A DNA stretch of 60,000 nucleotides from Cryptomeria japonica. Taxonomy: Eukaryota > Streptophyta > Pinopsida > Cupressales > Cupressaceae. The DNA lies in assembly GCF_030272615.1 (NCBI RefSeq), contig NC_081415.1:598801335-598861334 (forward strand), written 5' to 3'. This document shows positions 12,571 through 23,402 of the stretch, one piece after another; positions within the stretch are counted from its first letter, which is position 1; each line of letters starts with the position of its first letter. Under the pieces are notes generated by a model, which saw only the letters and a list, made by a program, of their open reading frames with translations, had not been told where the DNA came from and made no database searches. Both the position numbers and the translations under genes were made by a program.

Positions 12571-12660
12571 TATAGGGTTTAGCTAATAGTTTGTAGGATA
12601 TAAATTTTAGGGTAATAGGGTACAAGATTGATGGTACATAGGGTTGCGGGTACTAATCAT
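12571..12660 (+). repeat. Telomere-like spacer, second copy
   Basis: Carries TATAGGGTTTAG and TTTTAGGGTAATAGGG, then GATTGATGGTACATAGG before the next CT tract. This matches the order seen at 3140-3215 and supports a higher-order repeat. Confidence 0.6.
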
Positions 12661-12662
12661 AT

Positions 12663-12699
<37 letters not shown>

Positions 12700-13130
12700 G
12701 GTCTCCCTCCCTTTATTCCTCTCTCCCTCTCTAAACCCCCTCCCTCCTTACCCCCATATCTATCTCCCTACCCCACTCTCTCTTATTATCTCTCCCTCTC
12801 TTATTCTTTCTCTCCATTTTCCAAGTCACCACCTCTCCTTCCCAACCTCTCTTTCTATTGTTTATTTTTCTCCCTTCCTCTATACCTCTCTACTTCTTCA
12901 TCTTTGTATTATTACCCACTTCTCTCTATCCCTCTCTATCTATCTCACTGTTATCTCTCCCCATCGAGGTCTCTCACCTGTCTCTCCCCCTATAGGTATT
13001 TAACTCATCCCCCCTTACCTCTCTCTCTCTCTCCCTCTCCCTTCACTTTTCTATCTCCTCCTTCCATGTCTTCCTCTCCCTTCATCCCTTCTCTCTCTCT
13101 CTATCTCTCTCTCTCTATCTGTCTATCTAG
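12661..13130. repeat. CT tract with a pure (CT)n microsatellite
   Basis: A run of about 16 CT dinucleotides (about 12666-12697) leads into mixed TCTC/CCCT sequence. Overlapping frames at 12628-13149 and 12644-13003 are compositional. Confidence 0.85.
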
Positions 13131-13286
13131 TATAGGGTTTAGGTTATAGATTTTAGGGAATAGGTGAAGGGAGTGAGATACCTAGGGAAGGACATAGAGA
13201 GGTGAGGGAAGAGAGAGAAGAGAATAAGATAGCTCATAAAGGGAGAGTGGTAAGTGGGGAGGGAGGGAACTAGAGAGGGTAGATAT
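13131..13286. repeat. Telomere-like motif followed by a purine-rich (GA) tract
   Basis: TATAGGGTTTAGG and TTTTAGGG mark a third spacer copy. Beyond it the + strand turns GA-rich (GGGAAGAGAGAGAAGAG and similar) up to 13286. The strand bias of the low-complexity DNA therefore flips across the spacer, as if a unit were inverted. Confidence 0.6.
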
Positions 13287-13707
13287 TGTTGAACACCCAG
13301 AAATATTGAGAGGGAGGGTGAATAAGTCTAGAAATTCAAAAATAATTATTAATAAACTTACTCAATATCATCACTTTAACCAACAACACATCAAATAGAA
13401 ATGCATGAACACCAGATATATGTGGAAAACCCAGACAGGAAAAAACTACAGTGAGAATCTAACTCAAAATATAAATAACAATACTTTCAAAATTTTAGGC
13501 TTGTGACCAAGGAATACCAATACCTGAAGGACTTGCAAAACTAAGGTGCACTACCTTAGGAAAGATACAAAAGGACTTGTGCAACCGAAGGACACTTCTT
13601 CAGGACAAGATACAAACTGCTGCTAAAGGACTCACTGTTAACTAGCACTGAATAACATAGCTAAACTAAAATTGAGAAGGATTCTTCTTATCATAAAATT
13701 ATCCTTG
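13287..13707 (-). repeat. Element B 3' LTR, outer fragment
   Basis: Begins TGTTGAACACCCAG on + and contains the reversed conserved LTR block at about 13421-13455 (GGAAAACCCAGACAGGAAAAAAC). It is cut at 13707 by solo LTR J, whose duplication CCTTG is at 13703-13707. Confidence 0.75.
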
Positions 13708-15094
13708 TGTTGGAATTTGCATGAAGATTGCATTGATAAACTATTGTGTTGTCATTGATGTCAATTGTAACTGGTAATGAAGGTAATGGAGTTATATTAA
13801 AACCGGTAGTTGAGCTAGCGAAGGAAACTAGTATTACTTTAGAAGCAGTGAGTTCAACCGGTAACCCTACCTGTTGATATGCCAAACCCTAACCGATGGA
13901 TCTTGGTGAATCAGTTGTGTTGATCTATGATCAAATGGTGATCGAAGATGATTATGCCACATATGCATGATGCACATGATGAGTTTCAAATTGGTTTTGG
14001 TATGTAGAGATAACTGTTTTATCTTGGGAATGAGAGAGTGCATTGCATGAAGTGGAAATTGCGTGATGAGTTACAAGATTCGATGAAGTAGTGATCAAGG
14101 AGCGGTCGAGGTTGTCTTGTACAATGTGCAATGATTGCTATGTAATCTAACAATCATGTTTGAACTGATTTGTTTTGTAATCTCTATGAGATCTTAGGTT
14201 TGTGATGTGTTACCGACCTATTGTTTTGCTTATAAGGTCAATGAGTTGTTTTGTTGTAGTGTTGGAAATTTTGGTTAAGTGTCAGTGTTATTGAGTGCTA
14301 AACCAAAAGGAGTATCTGCAATATGTGTGAAGGCAGATAGGAGCATGAAAATGATCTAATCAAGCATAGTAGTGCTATTTACTAGATCAACAAAACCCTA
14401 TTGTTCTTTAACAATTACAATAGTTAAACCCTTTAACCGGGTAAGATTTAACAGGCTTAGTACTATCTAAATCCCCTAACCAGGTAATCCATTAGCTTGG
14501 GTTTCAAATCCTCTATCGAGGTTACTCCTAACATAGTATTGCTTTTAACAGGGCATTATAGTCAATCCCTTAACTGGGTGGTCCCTAACAAAATCTGTTC
14601 CTAACATGACATTTTTGTAAATCTTCTAACAAGGCTTGGTTCCTAACAGGGTGAAATTCATAAGAGTTCAGAATACTTGATGGTATTCATCCCCACCGTG
14701 GTTTTTCCCATTTGGGTTTCCACATCAAAAATCATTGTGTCAAGTGGTGAATGGTTTTTGTGGTCATGTTTTGATATGGTTAATCTGTTTAACTGGTAAA
14801 GCCACTTAGATGTGTTAAGATGACTGACAATTATCTGAAATGTTCTTTTACTAATGTTAGTAAAGTGGTTTGATGTTCTGGTTTAATGGTTTGAGAGTTT
14901 CAGATTTGTTATACTGTTATTTTGGTATGCTAGTCAATCGATATACTTGACAGTGTAGTTGCAGTTTGTAGTTCAATGATTGATTTATGAGTTGGGTTTT
15001 GAGTTTGGTGAAAGTTTAGTTTGCTATTCTATCTACTGATTCACCCCCCCCTCTCAATAGTTGTCTAGATCATTATTGATTCATCATATCATCA
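13708..15094 (+). mobile_element. J: solo LTR of a copia-type element
   Basis: 1,387 bp, TGTTGG at the start and ATCA at the end, flanked by perfect 5-bp duplications CCTTG (13703-13707 and 15095-15099). It has TTGTCATTGATGTCAA near the start. Near the end it has the conserved block (about 14690-14726) and GATTCACCCCCCCCTCTCAA. No internal region remains, so it is the expected product of recombination between the two LTRs of a full element. Confidence 0.88.
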
Positions 15095-15827
15095 CCTTGA
15101 ATAGTAATCAAGAGACCAATAACATGGAAAATATCTTTGTCAATCTCCACAATCACAAAACTCTATCTGGTAGAATATATCAACTTCAAAGTTCTTCTCA
15201 AACTAACTTTTGCATCACCACAAATTCAAATATTCTTGCAAATCATTGACATACTCTTCTTATACAATTCACTTTGAACATCCATAATCAATTCATCATT
15301 CCACACATCTTATATATGAGATATAACATTGAAATCCTAAACAAGGATTGAACAAGACAATATTACATATAATAAGCCACTCAGACCAAAAATACTTAGA
15401 TTGGTCCACTCCAGGAGAAAGAGGGATCCCAAACATATCATGATATATCAGACCATGAACAATCCAAAAATTTGCACATGCTAGCGCATGCTCCAAACAA
15501 CATTACAAAATATAACATGTAGATATAATTAGTCCATCAACCAAATAATCACTTACAATGCAAAATACTCCATGTGGATCTCCACAAACAACAGTGAGAC
15601 CTAATTAATCACCTCAACACATCTTCTAGCACATATCTAGACCAAAAGAACATGATCCACTAAAACACAATGTAATTTACATCATATCCGGAGGGCACCA
15701 AAAACATTTTGAACCACCTTGAGTACAAGTTGACACAACCAACACCAAAAGAGTATCTAGACCAAACCCTATCTAGATAACCGAGGTCTGACAAAGCATA
15801 TCTAGACCAATATCTATTAGGATAACC
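15095..15827 (-). repeat. Element B 3' LTR, middle fragment
   Basis: Continues the LTR interrupted by J and is cut at 15827 by element C (duplication TAACC at 15823-15827). Short frames in it (15061-15249, 15296-15496 and 15660-15842) have no domain and lie in LTR DNA. Confidence 0.75.
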
Positions 15828-16630
15828 TGTTGGCAAATGCACACTCCAATGAGAAATTGTAGGTGATTGAAGGTATTGTCATTGATGGCAACCTTGCAAT
15901 CATGTTATACCGACAGGCAGACATAGGTACCAACACCGATAGACACTACATCGACATACAGTACACCGACATCGAAAAGGAAGAATATCGGCACCCTGGC
16001 TGACAACAGTTTTGTATTAATGTATTTTGTAATTAATTGTAAAATCTTTTGTAAGCCGACATGGTGGATTGTAGTATGACTCTTATATGTATGAGATCAT
16101 TGTAGATCATTAATTATTGTAAGTAGAGGTATGATGCGAAAGATGAATAGAAGGTAGCAGACCAAATATGTGAATTAGTGGTTAAGGGTTTATGTATGTA
16201 GCAGAGCTTAAACCGATACTAAATCTGGCATTGTAGATGCTAATTTGAAGCAGTACAAGACATTGGATTTGCATAATCCATTTTTGTAAGTCAGTGTGAC
16301 TTCCTCTGTAATTGAGCAGTGAGCTCTAGGCACTTGGCCTTCTTGCATGTGTAGGCCCCTATTGTAGCAATAATATTCCCTGATTGGTCAGTAAGCGAAT
16401 ATTGTGGGTCACAAATCCCACCGAGGTTTTTCCCACACTGGGTTTCCTCATTAAAATATTGTGTTATGGTGTGTTTTTCATGTTGTGGCTCTTGTTCTTA
16501 TTTGCTGCATTATTTTTTCTTTACCGGTACACAGTTTTAATATGCTTTTCATGTTATAAGATAAGAAAATTAATATACCGGTCAAATACTGATTCACCCC
16601 CCCCTCTCAGTATCTCTGGGAATCCTAACA
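15828..16630 (+). repeat. Element C, 5' LTR
   Basis: 803 bp, TGTTGG...CCTAACA. Conserved block at about 16418-16450 and GATTCACCCCCCCCTCTCAG near the end. An apparent membrane-rich frame starting at 16384 reads out of the LTR and is not a real N-terminus. Confidence 0.92.
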
Positions 16631-16632
16631 AT

Positions 16633-16644
16633 TGGTATCAAAGC
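16633..16644 (+). other. Element C primer-binding site
   Basis: TGGTATCAAAGC, two bases after the LTR, matches the initiator-Met tRNA site TGGTATCAGAGC with one mismatch. Confidence 0.85.
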
Positions 16645-16650
16645 CTGGTC

Positions 16651-17775
16651 CTCTATTTTCAAAAGCCTAACAGCTTGAGGAAGATCTTGACACTGGTAGA
16701 GAAGGAAAACTTGAGTAAGCAATTGGAAACAACTCTTTCAGACTATGATGCAGAAAAGGTGAAGAATATCAAACTTGAAGATGATCTGAAGGTTGCTCAG
16801 GATATCATTCAAGCACTTCAAGAGAATTTCACTATTGCAAGAAATAAGAGAAGATAACTTTGTGAAAAGATGCAGAATAATGAAGATGAAAAGGAAACTC
16901 TTAATGATCTGGTGAACAAGCTAAGACAAGAAAACACTTCAATGAAGAATGAGATGCAAGATATGACTATGATATTTTGTAAAGAAAATGAAAATCAGAA
17001 GAAGAATGAAGAAGAATCGGTTAGAAGGCTGAATGATGCTGGAAATGAAAACACAAGACTCAGTCATGAAAATGATATGTTGAAAATAGATTTAATGCAT
17101 ACACAAAATGACATAACTGAACTCATGAGATAGAAAGAAATGTTGGAGAATGAACTGATAGCTGCAAATCAACACATGGAGAAATTCAAGAAAAGTTCAG
17201 AAGAACTTGGTGACATGCTAAAGAATCAGAAACCTAATGGTGATACAAATGGATTTGGCTTTGAAGTTGGTGAAAGCTCCGGTACTGCAAACAATCATGA
17301 TCATAGCAAAACGGTAAGACAACCTAATGATTACAAATTTAATGGGAAATGCTTTAACTGTAACAAGTATGGTCATAGAGAAAATTGGTGTAGATCTAGA
17401 AATTATCAGAACACTAATACACCCACCGGTCAATGTTCTAAATGCAATAAAGTTGGTCATAATTCAGAAAATTGCAGAATGAATGTAAGATGTTATGTTT
17501 GTGGAAGATTTGGACACTTATCTAATCAATGCAGAACACATACTGACATAGGATATGGGAAAGCTATTCAGAAAAACAATGTGACTTGTTATGCCTGTAA
17601 CAAGATTGGACATATTGTAAAATTCTACAGAAGCAAGTCCCCACCAGCAAATAACAAAGGCCCTAGCTTGAAAGGTAAAGAAAAGGTTGAAGAGGTAAAG
17701 AAAGAATTCTCAAAGCAATGGATCAAAAAGTCAGATCAAAATGTTGATGGGAATACTCCTCCACCGGCAGAATAG
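16651..17775 (+). pseudogene. gag: Element C gag-like coiled-coil protein with four CCHC knuckles
   Basis: One frame with in-frame stops at 16855 (TAA) and 17131 (TAG). It starts just after the primer site without an obvious ATG. The usual capsid part (LDGSNYxxWK, UBN2) is missing. What remains is about 200 residues of charged coiled coil, the phrase LGDMLKNQKPNGDTNGFGFE (also seen in element A gag as LDKMLKKQK...GLGSD), and knuckles CFNCNKYGHRENWC, CSKCNKVGHNSENC, CYVCGRFGHLSNQC and CYACNKIGHIVKFY. The last knuckle has Tyr in place of the final Cys. A basic tail ends at the TAG at 17773. It would bind RNA; without capsid it could not form a particle alone. Confidence 0.85.
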
Positions 17776-18118
17776 AGTAACACTCCACCGGCAGGAGACT
17801 CTTCATCTAACTGAACGAGAATCCTTGAGGGTTTAGCAACAAAATGAAAAGCATGCTATTATTCCCTCGGTTGATGGTGAGAAGTTGAAATTACTTCTAT
17901 ACCGGTAGATGAGTTAGGTTGTGACTTAACCGATGAGCAATAAATGTGGTAGTTGGAGAAAATAACCTTATAAAGCAAGTGTTTTGGCTCCTTTTTATTC
18001 ACCGAGCATTCAAATCTTCGAAGAGTGCGGAAATTCCTGAGCGAAGGCATTCTTAGCAAAGAAGTGAAGCAATTCATCAAAGCATTCATCTTAAAGGCAG
18101 ATTGAGGTATTTATAGCT
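17776..18118 (+). promoter_or_regulatory. Leader between gag and ORF2 with a TATA-like box
   Basis: Non-coding in the flanking frames, so ORF2 is not a direct gag fusion. TTATAAA at 17968-17974 lies about 145 bp before the ORF2 ATG. This spacing would suit an internal plant promoter with a 5' leader of about 110 bases. It rests on a motif only; an AT-rich sequence can produce this by chance. Confidence 0.3.
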
Positions 18119-21100
18119 ATGACATCTTTATACACTCCTAAATTTATTGCAAATCCTATTGTTGTTGAGGTTGTTAAGCGCCCTAGTCCCGTATTCAAAC
18201 TGGTTCCTGAAATTGCGAAGAAAGATGATAACATAGGTGCATTTTCTCAAATTCCTAAGGGAGTAGTATATGCTGAAGACCCTAGGATGTATATACATTT
18301 TCATATAGAGGAATTAGGTGATGATGAGATCAAAAATATGTATAGGACTATGATTTGTGATGAGTCTGGAAATATCAAGCCGAAACATAAGATAGTGGAA
18401 ACCCTAGGTTTTACTGAAATCCTTAGTGTCCCAGATTTTACCAAGGATATTATAAGGATTGTGTTAAGTAGAGTTCATGGTGAATTCTTCTGGTTGGATT
18501 CAATCCATAAAATCACAAAGGAAGTTGTCAAGGCAGTAACAGGGTTACCTTCCACTGATAGCAGACCTGACAGAACAAAGAAGGTCTCAAATGACACAGT
18601 GATAAACCTAACTGGTGCAACATTTGACAAAAGGTCTCTAAGGGTAAACGATGTAAAAGACATCAATGTCAGATTTATCAGTATGATCTTAGGTTATAAA
18701 GCTACACATGCAAATAGGTTGAACTCAGTTTCTAGCCTATGTATCAAAAGTGCCTATGATATGGTTAATGATAATGCTAGAATAGATGTATGTGAATGGC
18801 TCAAAGATGAATTGATAGACAATCTGGGGAAAATTAAAAGAGATAAGAAAGGAACATTCAGATTTGGAAACTTGCTTGTTTGTCTAATGCTGTACATAAC
18901 TAAACAAGTACCCGATATTGGTGAAAGAGATTTTGGTTTTGACATTCCAGTAGGAAAACAACTGTTGGATCTATTGAGCAATATGGGAGAAAACCGAGAG
19001 AAAAACTTAAATGAATACTTTCAAGCATTAAAGGCTCGAATGAAAACTAGAGTAAGACTATCACAAGCTATTGTGGAAAAATATCAGAAAGAAATCTGTT
19101 TTGTAATCAAGAAAGATGAAATCTGGATGGAGGCAGTTGTCCCTAGAACTATCTAGGTAACTAAAATGGGCTATGAGACAGATGACAATATTATTGAAAC
19201 TTATGCAAAAGCCCTCCTTGAAGCACCCAAGGAACCTACTGAGAAAGTTTTTGGAAATGCTGAAACAATAGAAAGTGGAATTCAGTCTAGAAAAAAGGTA
19301 AAGAAAGTTGAAGCAACTGTAAGGAAAGGAACCCGACAGGCAAAAGAAATTAAGGAAGATGTACTGAAACAAACTGGTATAAAAGAAAGTGAGTCGGAAG
19401 GACTTCAACCGAAAGCTCATCTTTCACCTGTTGGAACTTCTTCTGAGAGTGATATATCAGTGGTATTTAAAAGGGTAGAAAGGAAAAGAAAACCCTCACC
19501 GGTACCCTCACCTACACCAAAGAGAACCAGACCAAAACAACAGGCAGTAAGGCCTCCAGTTAAGAAAATGACTCCTAAGAAAAAGAAGGTAAAATAGGAT
19601 ATTGCTCCATTGGATAAACTCTTAAGCGAAATAATTGAAGATAGAAAATTGAAGAACATCAACAAAATATACAACACACTATCAACAGATAACAAGGAAA
19701 GCATAGAGAACAGTGTAATCTTACACTTAGATATTTATAAGAAATTTTTGATGCAAGTTGTTGATGAAATACCAAATGATCTATTTAGGAGATTAGAAGC
19801 TAGAAGGTTAGCCATCGTTGAGCTGGACAAGAAAATTAAGATTGAAAAATTACTTGCAGTACATCCAGTCAACTCAACTGATGAAATAGATAAACTTATC
19901 TGTGAAGCAAACTGGATAGTATTCTCCACTGCTCACTGGCATGTAGCACTGATGGCAGGTAGAGTGAATGAAGTCTCTGAGGAAACAACACATGCATGGG
20001 ATATATTCTTTGTGGAAAAAGAAAAACAAGAAGAATTAATCAGACCAAAGACTATTAAAGTATATCAAAAGGACAAAGATAAGGGGAAAGATAAGTTAGG
20101 TGGACCTCCAAGCATTAAAATAACTGATAATGTTCCCCCACCTCCTTTAGATACTCCACCGATAGATACTACAGACAGTCAACCGGCCATAGAGAGTATG
20201 GAGATTCCACTGGAGGATACTAATCCTGAGTCTGAAGTTTTGTATACTGTAAATATAGACACTCAAGAAGTAAATGTTGTGGTTGACAGAGAAACCACTG
20301 AGGACAAGAGGACAGATGTGACTACTGAGTCACTAGCTATAGAGGTTGAGATAAGCATAGAAAAACCTACAGAGCAACCGGCAGAGGATACCACTAAGAA
20401 ACTGGTAGATACAACTAAAAAACCATCAGAAGAACTAGCAAAGGAAAGTGCAGAGGTAAAAACTGAGACTACATCTGAGAAACCAACAGTTGAAAGCTCA
20501 GAGAAACCTTCTGAGACATAGATGGAGAAACCAGAACAGGTACAAGTTGAAGCACATGTTCAGACATAAACAGTGCCACCGGCCAAAACTAAAAAGCCTA
20601 AACCTTTGTTTATAGAAATGCAAACAGAGACTGACCTACCAGAGGTTGAATCAAGCGAGGTGATTACTACAACAGGTAGCATGGATATTGTGAGAATAGT
20701 TGGATAGACATCTAGTACTTCTATGGCAGAATTCAGAACTACAAATGTAATAGAGGTCCTATTGGATTCAATAAAGAAGATCACAGAATGTAATGCACAA
20801 GCCTATAAGGATATTGATGACACAATTCCCATTCTTAAATTGATAGCACCAAAGTGCATTATTGATAATAAGGATACTTTAGGTCAACTAGACACATTGT
20901 CTAAGTTCATCACCGATAACATATTGACTATTGATCAAATAAATGAGGATACATTTAAGGAGAGAATGATTAAGGAAAAAGAGAAATTCTTTGAGGAAAT
21001 TGTGAAGAAGAACAAAGAGAAAATGGGTACCCTATTACTGGAACTTGGAGAGATAATTTTTGACTTCAAGAAACTGTACAGAGACACTTGTAAAACAAAC

Positions 21101-21484
21101 ATTCTAACAGAGGATCTAGACAAGGAAATCAGCAAAGCACAAGATGAGATAAACAATATTGTTGACAATCTGATAGGTACATCAGACTCATTTTTGGAGA
21201 TAGAAAAGAAAATTGCTGAGCTAGAAGAGAAAATCAATAAGTTAGAAAAGGACAAAGAAAGGATAAAGGATAAAGCAAAGGACTTGAAATGTAGACGTGG
21301 CCCAAAACTAGATTACCTTATTTCTTTGAGAAAAGAAATATCCGAGGCTCTGGTTCCCAGATTGAAGACACCGGAAGAGCAAATACACATACTCACCAGT
21401 ACAGTGCAAAGAACACAAGAGGCAATACAGGACAACAAAAGATTCAAGAGCATTATAAACTTGATTTCGACAGATATTTTTTAG
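18119..21484 (+). pseudogene. Element C ORF2: large protein of unknown function in place of pol
   Basis: A single frame of 1,121 codons with no frameshift, broken only by in-frame stops at 19154, 19595, 20519, 20567 and 20705. The ATG at 18119 is the first in the frame after the leader. Residues 1-350 look globular, with SIHKITKEVVKAVTGLPS at 128-145 and DVCEWLKDELIDNLGK near 223-238. Residues 365-492 are Lys-rich and basic, with a PSPVPSPTPKRTRPK segment. Residues about 498-660 are helical. About 670-860 is acidic, Pro/Thr/Glu-rich and disordered. The last 250 residues are strongly coiled-coil. I recognise no enzyme or retroelement domain. The ITKE...TGLP phrase resembles plant retroelement-associated or plant-mobile-domain-like proteins, from memory only. 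A likely relative is the - strand ORF in insertion G. Confidence 0.75.
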
Positions 21485-21558
21485 ATTGTAACCCACCGGT
21501 TACAAGAATCCAGGTAGGACTCCACTGACAGCGAATGACAACCTTTGTCATTGATGTC

Positions 21559-21718
21559 AAAGGGGGAGTAGTGAGATGAGAAAAATGATCAAAATAGGAC
21601 ATCATTAGCTTAAGGGGAGCAACACATATTTTTGGGCACACATTTTGGTAAGACAATTTTGGTAAACCATTTTTGGATTTTTCTCATGAGTGTTGCCATC
21701 AATGCCAAAGGGGGAGAT
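21559..21718 (+). promoter_or_regulatory. Element C polypurine tracts
   Basis: AAAGGGGGAGAT at 21707-21718 abuts the 3' LTR. A second copy, AAAGGGGGAGTAG, starts at 21559 and a weaker AAGGGGAG is near 21612. They would prime plus-strand synthesis. Confidence 0.8.
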
Positions 21719-22543
21719 TGTTGGCAAATGCACACTCCAATGAGAAATTGTAGGTGATTGAAGGTATTGTCATTGATGGCAACCTTGCAATCATGTGATA
21801 CTGGCAGGCAGACACAGGAACTGACACCAATAGACTCTACACCGACATACAGTACACTGGCACCGAAAAGGAAGAATACCGACACCAAAAAGGAAGAATA
21901 CCGGCACCCTGGCCGACAACAATTTTGTATTAATGTATTTTGTAATTAATTGTAAAATCTTTTGTAAGCCAACATGGCAGATTGTAATATGATTCATATA
22001 TGTATGAGATCATTGTAGATCATTAATTATTGTAAGTAGAGGTATGATGCGAAATATGAATATAAGGTAGCAGACCTAATATGAGAATTAGTGGTTAAGG
22101 GTTTATGTATGTAGCAGAGCTTAAACCGGTACTGAATCTGGCATTGTAGATGCTAATCTGAAGCAATACAAGACATTGGATTTGCATAATCCATTTTTGT
22201 AAGTCAGTGTGACTTCCTCTATAATTGAGCAGTGAGCTCTAGGCACTTGGCCTTCTTGCATGTGCAGGCCCCTATTGTAGTAGTAATATTCCCTTGTTGC
22301 CTAGTAAGTGAATATTGTGGGTCACAAATCCCACCAAGGTTTTTCCCACACTGGGTTTCCTCATAAAAATATTGTGTTATGGTGTGTTTTTCATGTTGTG
22401 GCTCTTGTTCTTATTTCCTGCATTATTTCTGCTTTACTGGTACATAGTTTTAATATGGTTTTCATGTTATAAGATAAGAAAATTAATATACTAGTCAGAT
22501 ACTGATTCACTTCCCCCTCTCAGTATTTCTGGGAATCCTAATA
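21719..22543 (+). repeat. Element C, 3' LTR
   Basis: 825 bp. The extra length over the 5' LTR is mainly a tandem duplication of about 21 bp (two copies of AAAAGGAAGAATACCG near 21866-21903). The last base pair is TA instead of CA (CCTAATA), yet the adjacent TAACC duplication is perfect. Confidence 0.92.
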
Positions 22544-22592
22544 TAACCAAGTTTGACATCAAAGTCAACCATACAAGCTCATTCTTTTAACA
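22544..22592 (-). repeat. Element B 3' LTR, inner fragment
   Basis: The last 44 bases of the interrupted LTR plus the TAACC duplication, ending TTTTAACA on +. It is followed by the purine tract of B read on - (22604-22593, AAAGGGGGATAT) and a second one near 22680-22690. Confidence 0.72.
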
Positions 22593-22773
22593 ATATCCCC
22601 CTTTATCATTGATGGCAACACCAATTAACTGATAGTCATTATTACCAATGAAAAAAATGATAATCTTATATCAAATCTCTCCCCCGTTGACAAAAATGCA
22701 AAAGGGTGCATAAACAAAAACATACTAACCACTCACACCACTTCCCTGGAAAGATGCACCATCAAAGTTGTAT

Positions 22774-23402
22774 CTAGTTGGAAGAAGGAGGGGCAATAAC
22801 TCCTAACTTTTGTTTGAGATACTCAAACGTATCCTTCGCCAAAGCCTTTGTGAAAATATCTGCTATCTTCTCTGATGTAGAAATGTATTCTAGTTTGACT
22901 TATTTTTCATATGATTTAGGTTCAATACGTGAAGGAAAATAACAATTAGTTTGGTCATTTATTTCTGTAACACTTCTTCTTGTCTAAACTCTATTATTCT
23001 TATCTCCAATTATCTGATCTTCTAAATTATTCTTCTACACATACTTTGGGGTCTTAATCATTTATTCCACTTCTTCTGTATCTTCTTCTTTTGCTTCATC
23101 TGGTTTTTCCTCATTTCTTCCTTTTGGAGGTGTCTTTTCTTCTACAACAATAGGTATGATCTCAAATTCAACTTCTTGAACAAGTTCTAAGGCAATCTGA
23201 TCCCATGCTTCACATACTTTCACATTTGTACTCTCCACTATCTTGTTTAATATTTTGTTATAACACTGATAAGCCTTGTTGTTCGTTGCATATCCTAAGA
23301 ATATTCTATCATTTGTTCTCGTATCAAACTTTCCAAAATCATTGTCATCTCTTCTAATATAGCACTTGCTTTCAAAGATTTTGAAATATTTTACAATAGG
23401 TG
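22774..23402 (-). pseudogene. pol: Element B pol: integrase C-terminus joined to RNase H end, RT deleted
   Basis: Reading down the - strand from 23402: FGKFDTRTNDRIFLGYATNN of the copia integrase C-terminus; then a linker with NQIIGDKNN and SRIEPKSYEK; then directly KLEYISTSEKIADIFTKAL and LGVIAPPSSN, the extreme C-terminus of the polyprotein, ending with TAG at 22776-22774. In D, E and F the region between these two points is the whole reverse transcriptase plus most of RNase H, about 1.4 kb. Its absence here is therefore a clean internal deletion near 22895-22915. Stops occur in the frame. The upstream part of the gene lies beyond element D at 37164. Confidence 0.82.

Larger units (their letters stand above)
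15828..22543 (+). mobile_element. Element C: non-autonomous copia-type element carrying gag and a large unknown ORF
   Basis: LTRs at 15828-16630 and 21719-22543, perfect 5-bp duplications TAACC (15823-15827 and 22544-22548), primer site and purine tract are all present: a textbook insertion of 6,716 bp. The interior carries a coiled-coil/CCHC gag-like frame and then an ORF of 1,121 codons with no protease, integrase, RT or RNase H signature. It must have moved in trans. Hand counting gives about 6-7% LTR mismatch. Confidence 0.92.

Noticed and set aside
12162-13149. Frames of 119-173 codons with Ser/Leu/Pro runs
   Set aside because: Same compositional cause, in the second CT-rich block and a pure (CT)n run.
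16384-16650. Hydrophobic, membrane-like N-terminus of the C gag frame
   Set aside because: It lies in the 5' LTR and primer site; the frame is open there by chance.
19061-21255. Antisense frames of 60-119 codons within ORF2 of element C
   Set aside because: Shadows of the AT-rich, coiled-coil coding frame; Phe/Ser-rich with no domain.
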